A stretch of 64,000 bases of DNA from Paraphotobacterium marinum (GCF_002216855.1 NZ_CP022356.1:124001-188000), one strand, 5' to 3'. Shown: positions 8,235-19,124, numbered from the stretch's first letter. Notes: generated by a model not told the origin, from the sequence alone. A program made the numbers and translations.

Positions 8235-9557
8235 TTGACTTTTGATTTATTGGGATTAGATCCGCGTATTTTACGAAAAATTAAACACTTAAATTTTAAT
8301 GAACCTACTGAAATACAAAAAAACACTATACCTCTCGCTATTTCTGGTAAAGACATCTTAGCCTCATCAAAAACAGGCTCTGGCAAAACACTTGCGTTCA
8401 TTTTGCCGATTCTTCAGCGAATGTATAAATCTAAACCATTTAAGAAAAGAGATGCAAGAGTTCTTATTGTTGCCCCAACAAGGGAGCTCGCTAGACAAAT
8501 TTTTGCTCAGCTGCGACTTTTTATTTCGGGAACACCTTATGATGCAGCTTTAATTTTAGGTGGAGAAAATTTTAATGATCAAGAGAAACAACTAAGAAAT
8601 AAAGATCCTATGATTGTTATTGGCACGCCTGGTCGAATAGTGGATCATATCAATCATAGAAGTCTTTTCTTGGATGGTTTAGAAATGCTTATCTTAGATG
8701 AAGCCGATAGAATTATGGATTTGGGGTTTAAAAAAGAAGTTGAAATGATTAATCATGAAGCAGATCATCGTAAAAGACAAACTTTGTTTTTTTCTGCTAC
8801 GCTGGATGACCCTGAAATTAAAATATTGGCATCTGAAATTTTAAACTCTCCTAAAGAAATTATTTTAGAAAAAAGTGAAGTCTCACACGCTGACATTGAA
8901 GAAAAGTTTATTTTTTCAGATAATGTGACACAAAAAGAGAAACAGCTTACTCATTTATTAGAAACATCCGAATATGAACAAGTTATTATCTTTACAGCAA
9001 CTCGTGATGATACCAGTCGAATCGCTGATCTTCTTAATACAATGAATTTAAAAGCAATTGCATTAAGTGGTAAACTTTCTCAGACACAACGAAATACGAT
9101 TATAAGTCAATTTGAAAGACATGTTTTTAAAATACTTGTAACGACGGATGTTGCATCAAGAGGTCTAGATATAGATAAAGTTGGGATTGTTGTAAATTTT
9201 GATTTGCCAAAACATTCAGAAGAATATGTTCATCGTATCGGAAGAACAGGTAGGGCTGGTAATAAAGGACGAGCTTTTTCTTTCGTAGGACCTAAAGATT
9301 GGCAAAGTTATATCAAATTAAGAACTTTTTTAAGCTATAAGTTAAAATTTATTGAACTTCCAGGACTGATCGCGAAATTTAAAGGTTATCGTTTAAACGT
9401 TAGCAAAGCAGATTTTTCAAAGAAGAAGAAACAATTAACTTCTAATTCAAAAGTTGAAGATAGAAGCAAGAAAACGAAATTAAAAAAATCGTTTGATAAA
9501 AGTTTTCTTGATAATCAAGATGTAGGGGATAATGTTTTTATCCCTAAAAAGAAATAA
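8235..9557 (+). CDS. DEAD-box RNA helicase, RhlE-like
   Basis: ATP-dependent RNA helicase of 440 residues with the complete motif set: Q-motif region NEPTEIQKNTIPLA, motif I SSKTGSGKT, PTRELA, motif II DEADRIMDLGF, SAT, VTTDVASRGLDID, and HRIGRTGRAG. A lysine-rich tail of about 50 residues (KKKKQLTSNSK...) is probably an RNA-binding extension. The start appears to be TTG at 8235, because there is no upstream ATG and the N-terminus begins exactly at the conserved F-x-x-L-G-L stretch. Roles in ribosome assembly or mRNA decay are typical. The subfamily (RhlE, SrmB or DbpA) is not settled by eye. Confidence 0.9.
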   Translation: MTFDLLGLDPRILRKIKHLNFNEPTEIQKNTIPLAISGKDILASSKTGSGKTLAFILPILQRMYKSKPFKKRDARVLIVAPTRELARQIFAQLRLFISGTPYDAALILGGENFNDQEKQLRNKDPMIVIGTPGRIVDHINHRSLFLDGLEMLILDEADRIMDLGFKKEVEMINHEADHRKRQTLFFSATLDDPEIKILASEILNSPKEIILEKSEVSHADIEEKFIFSDNVTQKEKQLTHLLETSEYEQVIIFTATRDDTSRIADLLNTMNLKAIALSGKLSQTQRNTIISQFERHVFKILVTTDVASRGLDIDKVGIVVNFDLPKHSEEYVHRIGRTGRAGNKGRAFSFVGPKDWQSYIKLRTFLSYKLKFIELPGLIAKFKGYRLNVSKADFSKKKKQLTSNSKVEDRSKKTKLKKSFDKSFLDNQDVGDNVFIPKKK

Positions 9558-9564
9558 AGTAGAG

Positions 9565-10377
9565 CTAACCAAACTTTCCTTCAACATATTGGTGGGTTAA
9601 ATTATTTTGTGGTTGATTGAAAATCAAAGATGTTTCATTTACTTCAATCAGCTCTCCAATGTGAAAATAGGCTGTTCGATCAGCAAGCCTTTTGGCTTGT
9701 TGCATGGAATGTGTAACCATGACAATACTAAAGTTTTGTTTCAAGTTTTGAATTAATTCTTCAACCTTAGCTGTTGCAATTGGATCTAATGCCGAGCAAG
9801 GCTCATCCATTAAAATAATTTCAGGGTTAATTGCAATGGCTCTAGCAATACAAAGGCGTTGTTGTTGACCTCCAGATAAACCAAGCGCTGATTGTTCTAA
9901 TCTATGTTCAACTTCCTTTAAAAGCCCAACTTTATCAAGGGCTTTTTTAACTTGATGCTCAAGATCTTGATTATTTGTTGAAAGACCGTGTATTTTAATA
10001 CCAAAAGCGATATTCTCAAAAATGGATTTAGGGAAAGGGTTAGCTTTCTGGAAAACCATTCCCACTCTTGCTCTCAAGTATACAGGATCTATATTTTTAT
10101 TTAGAATATTTTGGTTGTCAAATTCAATAGTGCCGGTAATACGACAATCTGAAATAGTATCATTCATGCGATTTAAACATCTTAAAAAACTGGATTTACC
10201 GCAACCAGATGGACCTATTAGAGCTAAAATTTGTTGATTTCCGATATCTAAATTTATATTTTTAACGGCATGAAATTGATTATAGAAAACATTTAATCCT
10301 CTAACTGACATGATTGGGTTTTGAATAAGTGCTTGCCCAGAAGTTATAGATTGATTAAGAAGATGCTCGGTAGTCAT
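9565..10377 (-). CDS. pstB: Phosphate ABC transporter ATPase
   Basis: The 270-residue ATPase of the high-affinity phosphate importer has Walker [20 protein letters not shown] (the RCLNRMND part is specific to PstB), [14 protein letters not shown] and Walker [16 protein letters not shown]. It is last in a leftward pstS-pstC-pstA-pstB operon and overlaps pstA by four bases, which implies translational coupling. No phoU or phoBR gene follows in the window. Confidence 0.97.
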   Translation of the reverse strand: MTTEHLLNQSITSGQALIQNPIMSVRGLNVFYNQFHAVKNINLDIGNQQILALIGPSGCGKSSFLRCLNRMNDTISDCRITGTIEFDNQNILNKNIDPVYLRARVGMVFQKANPFPKSIFENIAFGIKIHGLSTNNQDLEHQVKKALDKVGLLKEVEHRLEQSALGLSGGQQQRLCIARAIAINPEIILMDEPCSALDPIATAKVEELIQNLKQNFSIVMVTHSMQQAKRLADRTAYFHIGELIEVNETSLIFNQPQNNLTHQYVEGKFG

Positions 10378-11669
10378 TTTTTTTGCTCCATCTTATTTCT
10401 CAGTAAAATAGCAGCTATATTCATAATGAACAAAAACATAAGCAATACGATTATAGCGCCAGCAGTATTTTCAGTAAAACCTCTTTCAGGGTTATTGGAC
10501 CATAGAAAAATTTGTACAGGCAATACGGTGGCCACATCCATAATACTATTAGGAATCTCAACAACAAAAGCAACCATTCCTATTAAAAGCAATGGGGCGG
10601 TTTCCCCTAGGGCTTGTGCCATTCCAATAATAACACCTGTAAAAACACCAGGAAAAGCTTGTGGTAACACATGAAAAAGGATAACTTGTATTTTGGACGC
10701 ACCTATTCCGTAAGCAGCTTCTCTATAACTATGAGGGACGGACTGTAAAGCAGAACGACTTGATATAATAATAGTAGGGAGTGTCATCAGTGTTAGAACT
10801 AAAGCTCCCACTAAGGGTGATGATCGAGGTAAGTGAAAAACATTTAAAAAAATTGCTAGACCTAATAATCCAAAAATAATTGAAGGAACGGATGCTAAGT
10901 TATTAATATTTGTTTCTATGATATCTTTAATCCTGCCTTCTTTAGCATATTCTTCTAAATAGACGGCTGTTAATAGACCGATTGGGAAACTAAATACAAA
11001 TGTAAGTGCCAAAGTTAAGAAAGAGCCAACAATTGCGCCACCTAAACCCGCAGATTCAGGGTTTCTACTATCACCATTCAAAAAAAATCCAAAGTTAAAT
11101 CTTTCCTGTAAATAGTTATTGTTTTTTAAAAAAGTGAATATTTTCTTTTGCTCTAAAGTTAAGGTACTCCAACTTGGAAAGGAGCCATTTTTTATCATGT
11201 AACGATAATTCAGATTAACAGAGTCACTGACTAGAAAATTGAGTTTCACGTTTTGGTTTAACTTTTGAGGATGCTTCTGTATGTAATCTTTCAGTAAAAA
11301 CTCACTATTTGAGGAAATCATTCTAAAAAGTAATTTTTTATCTTTTCTATTTTTGATTTCTGGAAATATTTTATATAATGACTTTTTTAATAATAAATTG
11401 TAGTTAGCGTCGTTAAAGTTTAATTCTTTTTCATTATCTCCTGATATCCCAAGTAATTCTGAATTTAAATTTACATCTAATGTAATAAAAGTCTTATAAA
11501 AAGCTCCTTTACCACTCATAATAATCGTAAAAACAAGCAAAGTAATAAAAATAGTAGTGATGATAATTGAAAAAATACCAATGGATTTAAGAAAGAAACT
11601 TTTTTGATGTCTCTTTTTTAAACTGTTAAGTATTAACTCATTTTTAATTTTAATTTGTTTTTTATTCAT
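10374..11669 (-). CDS. pstA: Phosphate ABC transporter permease
   Basis: At 431 residues it is much longer than E. coli PstA (about 296). The extra length is an N-terminal region of one membrane segment (about residues 26-50) followed by a soluble domain of roughly 150 residues, as in the DUF3333-type PstA proteins. The C-terminal permease has the coupling loop [22 protein letters not shown] and ends in a membrane helix. It overlaps both pstB (4 bases) and pstC (8 bases). Confidence 0.94.
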   Translation of the reverse strand: MNKKQIKIKNELILNSLKKRHQKSFFLKSIGIFSIIITTIFITLLVFTIIMSGKGAFYKTFITLDVNLNSELLGISGDNEKELNFNDANYNLLLKKSLYKIFPEIKNRKDKKLLFRMISSNSEFLLKDYIQKHPQKLNQNVKLNFLVSDSVNLNYRYMIKNGSFPSWSTLTLEQKKIFTFLKNNNYLQERFNFGFFLNGDSRNPESAGLGGAIVGSFLTLALTFVFSFPIGLLTAVYLEEYAKEGRIKDIIETNINNLASVPSIIFGLLGLAIFLNVFHLPRSSPLVGALVLTLMTLPTIIISSRSALQSVPHSYREAAYGIGASKIQVILFHVLPQAFPGVFTGVIIGMAQALGETAPLLLIGMVAFVVEIPNSIMDVATVLPVQIFLWSNNPERGFTENTAGAIIVLLMFLFIMNIAAILLRNKMEQKK

Positions 11670-13038
11670 ATTGTTCTTTGTATTTTTTAACGATTTTTAA
11701 GGCGATATAATTAAACATTAATGTAATCAAAAATAAAACAAGTGCTAAGGCAAATGCTGCTAATGTCTTGGTACTATCAAAAGACTGATCTCCTGTTAAT
11801 AAAGTGACAATTTGAACCGTAACAGTTGTAACAGAATCTAAAGGGTTAGCTGTTAATTTAGCGGTTAATCCAGCAGCCATGACAACAATCATAGTTTCAC
11901 CAATTGCTCTTGAAATTGCGAGCAGAAAACCTCCAAATATCCCTGGAAGTGCAGTTGGAATAATGATTTTCATGATCATTTCATATTTTGTGGTTCCTAA
12001 GGCTAAAGCGCCATCTTTAATATTTTGAGGAACAGCCTGAATAACATCGTCGGATAGGGATGAAATAAAAGGAATGATCATCATTCCCATAACGAGACCT
12101 GCAGATAGGGCGTTTTCAGATGAAACATTTGATATGTTAAACGCCATAGCTATGTCTTTAATAAAAGGTGATAAAACTAAAATAGCAAAAAATCCATACA
12201 CAACTGTTGGAATTCCAGCTAATACTTCTAAAATTGGTTTCACAATCTTTCTAATTTTAGGTGTGCTGTATTGTGATAGATATATTGCGCTAATAAGTCC
12301 GATAGGACCTGAAACTAATAAAGCAATGAATGAAATTAAAAAAGTTCCCCACAGAAGCGGAACCATTCCAAATAATCCGGTTGCGCCAGTTTGATCATCA
12401 CGTAATGCAACTTGTGGAGACCACTTTAGCCCAAAAATAGAATCCCAAACATTAACTTTATTAAAAAATTGAATCGATTCAATTAAGATAGAAAAAATTA
12501 TACTAAATGTAGTGATGATAGAAATAACGGAAGCTGAAAATAAAATCATTTTTATCCAAAATTCAACTTTTTGTCGAGCTGGAAATTTCAAAGTTAACCG
12601 GGATTTTATAAAGTAAGAGATATAAGCGTATATTAGAATAATTAATACCCAATACATCCAATTTGAAAGGAATTGATAATAAGTATAACTTGTATATAAA
12701 TCTGAGTATTTAGGATCAAGATGAATTAAATTATTGCCATAATGATTGATAATTTTATTGTAAATGAGATCCAAGTTATTTTGGCTTGATGGAAATATTT
12801 GGACAATTTTCTGTTTAAGGAGATATGAACTCACAATTGGCGTTATAGTGTAATAAAGCAAATTAAACAACAATATACATATAATTAAAATTAGGAGTGC
12901 ATAAATAGCATAATAATATTTAGAGTTGTATATAAAAGATTGTTTATTTAATGTGTTTTTTTGTTGTAAATGTTCTATTTTTCGTAATGAAAAATAGAAC
13001 AAAATACAAGAATAAAAAACTAATATTAGATAGCTCAT
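11662..13038 (-). CDS. pstC: Phosphate ABC transporter permease
   Basis: A 458-residue inner-membrane permease. The core carries GTFLISFIALLVSGPIGL, PTVVYGF and the ATPase-contact loop DGALALGTTKYEMIMKIIIPTALPG. Like pstA here, it has an extended N-terminal half with two extra hydrophobic segments and a periplasmic-looking insert, so both permease subunits share the long architecture. It lies 11 bases after pstS. Confidence 0.94.
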   Translation of the reverse strand: MSYLILVFYSCILFYFSLRKIEHLQQKNTLNKQSFIYNSKYYYAIYALLILIICILLFNLLYYTITPIVSSYLLKQKIVQIFPSSQNNLDLIYNKIINHYGNNLIHLDPKYSDLYTSYTYYQFLSNWMYWVLIILIYAYISYFIKSRLTLKFPARQKVEFWIKMILFSASVISIITTFSIIFSILIESIQFFNKVNVWDSIFGLKWSPQVALRDDQTGATGLFGMVPLLWGTFLISFIALLVSGPIGLISAIYLSQYSTPKIRKIVKPILEVLAGIPTVVYGFFAILVLSPFIKDIAMAFNISNVSSENALSAGLVMGMMIIPFISSLSDDVIQAVPQNIKDGALALGTTKYEMIMKIIIPTALPGIFGGFLLAISRAIGETMIVVMAAGLTAKLTANPLDSVTTVTVQIVTLLTGDQSFDSTKTLAAFALALVLFLITLMFNYIALKIVKKYKEQYE

Positions 13039-13049
13039 GGAAATATCAA

Positions 13050-14086
13050 TTAAATATTGGTTTTCATAGTTTCAGTATCATTTCGAACAATCTTCCATTC
13101 GGAGGGTGCAAGTGGTATTAAACCGCGATCCGTCAAATATCCATCAGGACCAATTGCATTTTTAGACGTAAATGCTAAAACGTACTCTTTAAGACCTGGT
13201 ATAACGTCTAAATGAGCCTTTTTAACATAAAAATATAGTGATCTCGATATGGGGTATTTTCCATCGCCAATACTTGAAAAGTTAGGCTCAATATTATTAA
13301 TTTTTGACCCATGAACCTTGTCAAGGTTCTGCTCTAAGAAGCTAAACCCAAAAATACCAAAGGCATTTGGATTTTTTTCTAATTTTTTTACAATTAAGTT
13401 GTCATTTTCACCTGCCTCAATATAAGCACCATCTTCCCTCATAGCATGACAAACCGCCTTATATTTTGCTTTGTCTTCCTTTTTTATTTTTAGAATCGAA
13501 GGGAATGCTTTACAACCACCCTCCATGGCCAATTCAACGAAAGCGTCTCTTGTTCCTGATGTAGGGGGCGGTCCTAATACTTCAATTTTTTGATTCGGTA
13601 AATTAGAGTTAATTTGATTCCAGTGAGTATAAGGATTTGGAATTAACTTTCCTTTATCGTTAGGTACATTTTTAGCTAAAGCAAGAAAAATTTCTTTGAG
13701 TGTAAGATTCACCGGAGCTGACTTTTTTGAATTAGCAATCGCTATTCCATCATATCCAATTTTAACTTCCACAATCTCATTCACAGAGTTCTTTTTACAA
13801 AGTTCAATCTCACTAGCTTTAATTTTTCTGGAAGCATTTGTAATATCAGGTGTATTGACGCCAAGTCCCTGACAAAAAAGCTTGAGCCCTCCACCTGATC
13901 CAGTTGATTCTATTTTAGGAACGCGAAATTGACTACCTTTACCAAATTTTTCAGCTACGACAGTCGCAAAAGGGTAAACGGTCGACGAGCCAACAATATT
14001 AATAGTATCTCGAGCAAATACCGATGATGAAACACCAATAAAACAAAAGTTACAAATCCTGTAAAAAAATTTTTAATATTCAGCAT
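13050..14086 (-). CDS. pstS: Phosphate-binding periplasmic protein (one base short in signal peptide)
   Basis: Binds phosphate in the periplasm and delivers it to PstCAB. The mature part reads DTINIVGSSTVYPFATVV, then ESTGSGGGLKLFCQGLG (phosphate loop), then PPTSGTRDAFVELAMEGG. This region is continuous from about codon 25 to the stop. The only good start, ATG 14086 with AGGAC as ribosome site, is in another frame. One extra base in the A7 run at 14063-14069 (T7 on the coding strand) joins it into a normal signal peptide ending SSSVFA, and the product is then 345 residues. Without that base only an internal GTG at 13784 is available, which would drop the phosphate-binding N-lobe. A Pho box lies upstream. 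Confidence 0.88.
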
Positions 14087-14132
14087 GTAATTGTCCTAAG
14101 TTAATTTAACTAACCTTTTTAACTTAGAACAC

Positions 14133-14176
14133 TTTATACGCATGATTGTAACAATTATATGAACTTTTTATGACAG
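14133..14176 (-). promoter_or_regulatory. Pho box and promoter of pst operon
   Basis: On the minus strand CTGTCATAAAAAGTTCATAT (start of 14144-14176) matches the PhoB box consensus CTGTCATAWAWCTGTCAT in its first half and keeps the 11-base repeat spacing (CTGTCAT, then TTCATAT). A TATAAA -10 element follows at about 14134-14139, so the box sits where the -35 would be, as in PhoB-activated promoters. The pstS start is about 50 bases downstream. PhoB itself is not in the window. Confidence 0.72.
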
Positions 14177-14211
14177 CCTGAATTTGTTTAGACACAATCG
14201 CAAAAATATAT

Positions 14212-16375
14212 TCATTGTTTGTAAATTTTCATGAACCTTAATCTTAAAGCATTAAATATAACAGTTACAGATGAAAGAGCCATAGCTAAACTTGCTATAA
14301 TTGGGCTTAATAAATAGTGAAAAAATGGGTAAAAAATTCCGGTTGCGATAATCAATCCAATGCTATTATAGAAAAAACTTCCAATGAGGTTTTGTTTAAT
14401 ATTTCTAATTGTAAGCTTTGAAAGTTTAATAGCTTTGGGAATTGATGTTAAGTTTGTATTTAAAATAATAATATCAGATGATGTTAAGGCAACATCACTG
14501 CCGGATCCCATAGCAAAACTCACATCTGCTTGCGCTAGAGCAGGAGCATCATTAATACCATCTCCTATCATTGCAAGAGTATAACCTTTTTGTTGCATTT
14601 CTATGACTTTATCTTGCTTTTCCTGAGGTTTTACTTCTGCATAAACTTCATCAATACCAACTTGACGCGCTACTTTTTTAGCTGTTAATAACTGATCGCC
14701 AGTTAACAATATACTTTTAATCCCCATTTTTTTCAATGCCTTTACAGTGTCATAACTTTCCTCTCGAACCATATCAGAAACAAGAAAGGAGGCGAGTAAA
14801 TGGTTTTCATGAAATAGGTATACATTGTGACTTGTTTTTATTTTCATTTTTTCTTTATCAACTAGCAGTTTTTTTAGAAGAAAATCACTCCCTACATAAT
14901 AGGTTTTATGATTAATTTCTCCAGATATACCAAATCCTACATGATTTTTAAAATTTGAAATGGGGAGCGGTTTTCCTTTATTTTCATCCTTAAAAGCCAG
15001 TGAAATTGGATGATCCGAATTATTCTCTAAAGAAGAAATTAATTCGATAATTTCATTGTAATTATATTTTGAGGTGTAAATTTCAAATTCAGTTATAGAG
15101 GGCTTTCCTTTTGTGATGGTCCCTGTTTTATCAAAAACTACATGGGATATTTTAGAAGATACCTGCAGGGCATCACCATTTCTAATAAAAATGCCCATCT
15201 TTGCGGCTCTACTAATACCTGATAAAACAGACATGGGCGTAGCTAATCCTAACGCACATGGACAAGCAATAACTAAAACAGATATCCCAATAGTTATTAA
15301 AAATGTTGCCTTAGGTACTGGCGCAAAAAAATACCAAATAATCATAGCAACAATGGATATTAAAAATATTGCTGGAACAAAATATGAAGTTACTTTATCT
15401 ACTATTTGCGTTATTTTGGGCTTCATATTTTGAGCATTTTCAATAGCTTTTTTAATTGATTCAAGGCTGTTTCATTTCCAACGGCAATTGCTTTCATTAT
15501 AAGAACCCCTTCTTGATTGACGGTGCCCGCATAAAGATTATCATTCATTTTCTTTAGATTTGGGATGGGTTCACCTGTCATCATGGATTCATCAACATGA
15601 GATTTACCTGAAACAATACAACCATCAACCGGAATTTGTTTACCAGGCAAAACTTTGATTAAATCGTCTTTTTTAATATCGTTGACCATAATGACTTTTT
15701 CTTCATCGCCATTCAGTCGAACAGCTTTTTGAGGGAAAAGATTCAGTAAACTTTCAGTATGTTCCGCTGCTTTTATTTTTCCTTTATGCTCTAGCGCACG
15801 TCCTATATTCATGAAGGCTAAAATCATAACAGAAGCATCCAAATATAAATGTAAAGACAGGACATGAAAATGTTTATAAAACATAATTATTAAAAATGAG
15901 TAAATCCATGCGGAGAATGTCCCAACAAAAATTAATGTATCCATGTTAAAAGACAAACTTTTAAGGCTCTGCAAAGCTGACAAATAAATATCTTTACCAG
16001 CGTATAACATAGTCCCTAGAACAATAACTGCAATCAAAAAAAATTGAGTTGCGCTTGGGTATTAAATTCATTTAAATCTACGGGTAAAGTAAATTGCATG
16101 CTAAGCACGCTAATCAAAAAGGCAGCAGCTGCTTTCCAATAGTATGCATTAAAGCGGGTAGGTTCATTTGATGCTTGGCTTTTGATTGAATAACCAATTT
16201 TACTCAGAGCATCTTTGACCTGAGCTGTTTTGGCCTTGCCCTGGAAGCTAACAGCATTGGTTGCAATGTTGACTGATACATTACTAACTCCTTTAACTTC
16301 TCTTAATGCTTTTTCAATTTTAGAGACACATCCCGCGCATCTAATATTATTTAAAGTTAATTTGACCCTTGACAT
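14212..16375 (-). CDS. copA: Copper-translocating P-type ATPase (two one-base gaps)
   Basis: A P1B ATPase that exports Cu(I) from the cytosol. Three consecutive frames together give one protein of about 721 residues: an N-terminal HMA domain with RCAGC (CxxC at residues 13-16), MTGEP, the intramembrane CPCALGLATPMS, phosphorylation motif DKTGTITKGK, GDGINDAPALAQADV, and final membrane helices. The frames join if one base is added at the A8 run 16036-16043 and one at the T6 run 15448-15453. The joined texts (LNFFLIAVIVLG and LKKAIENAQNMKPKI) are ordinary CopA sequence. As written, translation would stop after the HMA domain. A CueR-type promoter supports copper as the substrate. Confidence 0.9.
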
Positions 16376-16405
16376 TTGAGCCTCTTTTGTTGGTAAATAT
16401 AGTTT

Positions 16406-16436
16406 AGTCTAACCTTAACCTTAAGGTGAATGTCAA
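16406..16436 (-). promoter_or_regulatory. MerR/CueR-type promoter of copA
   Basis: On the minus strand TTGACA (-35, 16431-16436) and TAGACT (-10, 16406-16411) are separated by 19 bases, the over-long spacer typical of MerR-family promoters. The spacer contains the perfect dyad ACCTTAA-GG-TTAAGGT (16412-16427), close to CueR operators. Start of copA is 31 bases downstream of the -10. No cueR gene is in the window. Confidence 0.8.
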
Positions 16437-16449
16437 GAGTCCTCTATCA

Positions 16450-17760
16450 CTATTTACTCACAGCCTTTTTAAAGGCAAAAAAAGCAATATACAAATAACA
16501 TAGGGCTGGTATCAGTTCAATAACAGAAAAGTTTTTCATATGATCAGCTATAAATCCCATAATAGGAGGACTTACAGCACAACCAATAATCATCATGACA
16601 ATGAATGATGATGCTATTTTAGTATCTTTACCTAATTTATTAATACCTAAAGAAAATATTGTAGGATACATACAAGCCATAAAAAAGCTAGCCGCTATTA
16701 AGGCATAAACACCTAGGGATCCTGAAACAAACGATGCTATTATAGCTGAAAACATTGCTAGCAAAGCCATGATTCCCAAAAATGTATGCGATGCAAAATT
16801 TCTCAACATAATTGAAGCAAAAATTCGTCCACATAAGGATGCAATTAGGATGTAAGTATAGAAAATAGAGGCCTGTGCAGGATTGATGTTTAAATGTAGC
16901 ATTGTATATCTAATTGCAAACCCCCAAAGACCAGCCTGCGCACAACAAAATAAAAACATTGCCAATAACGACCATTTGAAATGTTTAACAGTTTTTAACC
17001 TTTTGATGGTTTTCAAGTAGCCATCAGATTTTCTACCAGCATCTCCCATATCTTTTGCTGAAGGGTATTTAGTAATTAATGTGACAATAAAAATTAAAAC
17101 TAATATAGATGCTAAAAATAAATATGGTGTGGTAGCTGAAGATACTAGTGAATGATGATATTTAGAAATATCGTTTACGCTCATACTGGATAGTTGCTCT
17201 TGAGTTTTATAAGCGACTTTACCTAAAACTAATTGAGCACCAAAAAATGCAGTCAATACTGAGGCCGCCATATTAAAAATTTGTGCAAAATTAATTCTAA
17301 AACTCGCATAATCTTTGTGTCCCATTAACGTACTGAGTGGGTTTGCCGAGGTCTCTAAAAAACCACAACCAAAGGCAATAATAAAAAGACCAATTAAGAA
17401 AAATATAAACTCAAAATGAATAGCAGAGTTAGCGCATGAAAAACTTCCTATAATGATAGAAGTTAACCCCATTAATATGGTTGCTTTAAAGCCATATTTG
17501 TTGGCAAGAATACCTGCCATGATGGGTGCAAAAAAATAACCTATATAAAAAGAAAAATCTAAAATTCCGGTTTGAAGGTTACTTAATTGAAAACCAATTT
17601 GAAATTGGGGCATAATGATACCTTGAAGTATATTTGGTAACCCCCATAAAAAAAAGAGTGAGCACAAGACAGCATATGCAGTTGGATGCGTTACTTTTTT
17701 TTTGATTATTGTATTTTCCAGATCTAAATGACTGGAGTCATTAACAGTTGATGTTTGCAT
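16450..17760 (-). CDS. MFS sugar permease, FHS family (FucP/GluP-like)
   Basis: A 436-residue protein with twelve predicted membrane segments. Typical FHS-family features include FLWGLPNILQGIIMPQFQ in helix 1, the FGCGFLETSANP motif in helix 4, and SFFMACMYPTIFSLGI in helix 10. These resemble L-fucose:H+ symporter FucP and glucose/galactose transporter GluP. No catabolic sugar genes adjoin it, so the substrate is open. It is transcribed alone, leftward, after the LysR gene. Confidence 0.85.
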   Translation of the reverse strand: MQTSTVNDSSHLDLENTIIKKKVTHPTAYAVLCSLFFLWGLPNILQGIIMPQFQIGFQLSNLQTGILDFSFYIGYFFAPIMAGILANKYGFKATILMGLTSIIIGSFSCANSAIHFEFIFFLIGLFIIAFGCGFLETSANPLSTLMGHKDYASFRINFAQIFNMAASVLTAFFGAQLVLGKVAYKTQEQLSSMSVNDISKYHHSLVSSATTPYLFLASILVLIFIVTLITKYPSAKDMGDAGRKSDGYLKTIKRLKTVKHFKWSLLAMFLFCCAQAGLWGFAIRYTMLHLNINPAQASIFYTYILIASLCGRIFASIMLRNFASHTFLGIMALLAMFSAIIASFVSGSLGVYALIAASFFMACMYPTIFSLGINKLGKDTKIASSFIVMMIIGCAVSPPIMGFIADHMKNFSVIELIPALCYLYIAFFAFKKAVSK

Positions 17761-17845
17761 TTAATTTTTCCCTAAATTTATTAAATTATACTTTTTATGA
17801 CTTAATCATAATAAAGAGATCTAGACTAAGTTGGTAGTGGTTTGA

Positions 17846-17869
17846 GGAGCTTTTGAGCTCCTTTTTTTT
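17846..17869 (+). terminator. Orphan rho-independent terminator on + strand
   Basis: GGAGCT-TTTG-AGCTCC (17846-17861) followed by T8 is a clear terminator, but no plus-strand gene precedes it; the gene to the left runs leftward. A TATACT at 17787-17792 could be the -10 of a short RNA of about 70 bases ending here. On the minus strand no T-run follows. Confidence 0.6.
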
Positions 17870-17910
17870 AGAATGATATTAAGGTCAAATAATAAGGTTT
17901 TTGTGATGAT

Positions 17911-17945
17911 TTTTTATATATGAAGTTACAATTCATATATAAAAA
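17911..17945. terminator. 14-bp inverted repeat after lysR gene
   Basis: TTTTTATATATGAA (17911-17924) and TTCATATATAAAAA (17932-17945) form a perfect AT-rich hairpin with a 7-base loop, 64 bases past the LysR stop. It may terminate that transcript. It lacks a GC-rich stem base and a clean T-run, so it is weaker than usual. Confidence 0.4.
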
Positions 17946-18008
17946 CAGGATTTACGTTTGTTTTTCATGCACTTTATCTGATTTTTATTTCTGGATATTG
18001 AAAATTAT

Positions 18009-18962
18009 TTAAGCTTTTGAATTTTTTTGCTTAAATAAATTTAAACGGTCATAATCTTTTTGCATTTCTTGTTGAATCCAAATTCGAAAATGTTTAGTCA
18101 GATCATTTTGTGTAACATCCTGAAAAATATAGGACCAATCACTTTCGGTAATTTTACTTTCTTTGGGTATACGAAGATAATCATTTTCTAATTCATCTAA
18201 AATTAAGTTAATATCCGAAATAGTAACGGCTTGCCCAAGTAAGCAAGATCTCATGGCTAAATCTAATGTATCAACAATGGTGTTAGATGTTTTATTTTTA
18301 TCCATAATTTGATTGAACTTTATCCATGTATTCCAGTCATGTTCATCATAACAATGAATTCTCGGATACTCTAAAAACTGCTGGATAGATAAAAGAGATT
18401 GATCCGCTTTGGAAGAATTGAGTAAAGGTGAATAAACTGGTGTTAATAATTCCTTTCGAAGAATTATTTTATTTGGATCTTCTTTAAAATCTTTCACAAT
18501 ATCAATAATGACATCAAAATCACCCTCTTGCTTCATACCACTTTCAACATTATGAGAGGCAATATGTGTCGAAATATTTATTTCAACCTGAGGAAATTTT
18601 GTTTTAAAAATATGAAGTCTTGGCATTAACCATGAAACTGCTAGAGTCGAGGATACGAATATTCTAAGCGAATTATTATTCATATTTTGAATGTTTTGCA
18701 TTGTATTATTTAGTACAGGTAACTGTTGATTTAAAGTTTTAAATAGAAACTCTCCATGTTTTGTTAAAGTTAATTTTTTTGCCTTTCTAATAAATAAATT
18801 AGTATTAAGCTGAGTTTCTAAACTTTTAATTTGTTTACTGACCGCACTTTGAGTGATAAATAAATCCTTTGCAGCATCAGTGAAACTCAAGTTTCTTGCA
18901 ACAGACTCAAAACAAACGAGATGATTTAATGATTGACTAATAAATGGATAACTTTTACTCAT
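18009..18962 (-). CDS. LysR-family transcriptional regulator
   Basis: A 317-residue regulator with an N-terminal winged helix (about residues 12-70: LVCFESVARNLSFTDAAKDLF, ITQSAVSKQIKSLE) and a periplasmic-binding-like effector domain. The C-terminal part resembles GcvA/AmpR-type regulators (DLAMRSCLLGQAVTISD). It is divergent from the MATE transporter (19125) across 162 bases, the usual arrangement for a LysR protein and its target. The effector is unknown. Confidence 0.88.
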   Translation of the reverse strand: MSKSYPFISQSLNHLVCFESVARNLSFTDAAKDLFITQSAVSKQIKSLETQLNTNLFIRKAKKLTLTKHGEFLFKTLNQQLPVLNNTMQNIQNMNNNSLRIFVSSTLAVSWLMPRLHIFKTKFPQVEINISTHIASHNVESGMKQEGDFDVIIDIVKDFKEDPNKIILRKELLTPVYSPLLNSSKADQSLLSIQQFLEYPRIHCYDEHDWNTWIKFNQIMDKNKTSNTIVDTLDLAMRSCLLGQAVTISDINLILDELENDYLRIPKESKITESDWSYIFQDVTQNDLTKHFRIWIQQEMQKDYDRLNLFKQKNSKA

Positions 18963-19124
18963 AAAAATAAAATTATTTTCTATTCAAAATATCTACATAA
19001 TAATGTAAATATATTAAATTACAAGAAAATTAACTATTCCATTTGGTAATGTTAAAGGGAGAAATTATCAATTGATATTCATCTAAAAAATATTACAATT
19101 CAAGCTTCTTTTGAGAGGTTGATC

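Noticed and set aside
10321-10674. Rightward ORF over pstA/pstB
   Set aside because: It lies antisense to two well-supported genes and has no ribosome site or family features.
13050-13784. pstS as a short protein starting at GTG 13784
   Set aside because: The frame upstream continues for about 90 codons with clear PstS sequence and no stop; only the signal-peptide start is frame-shifted.
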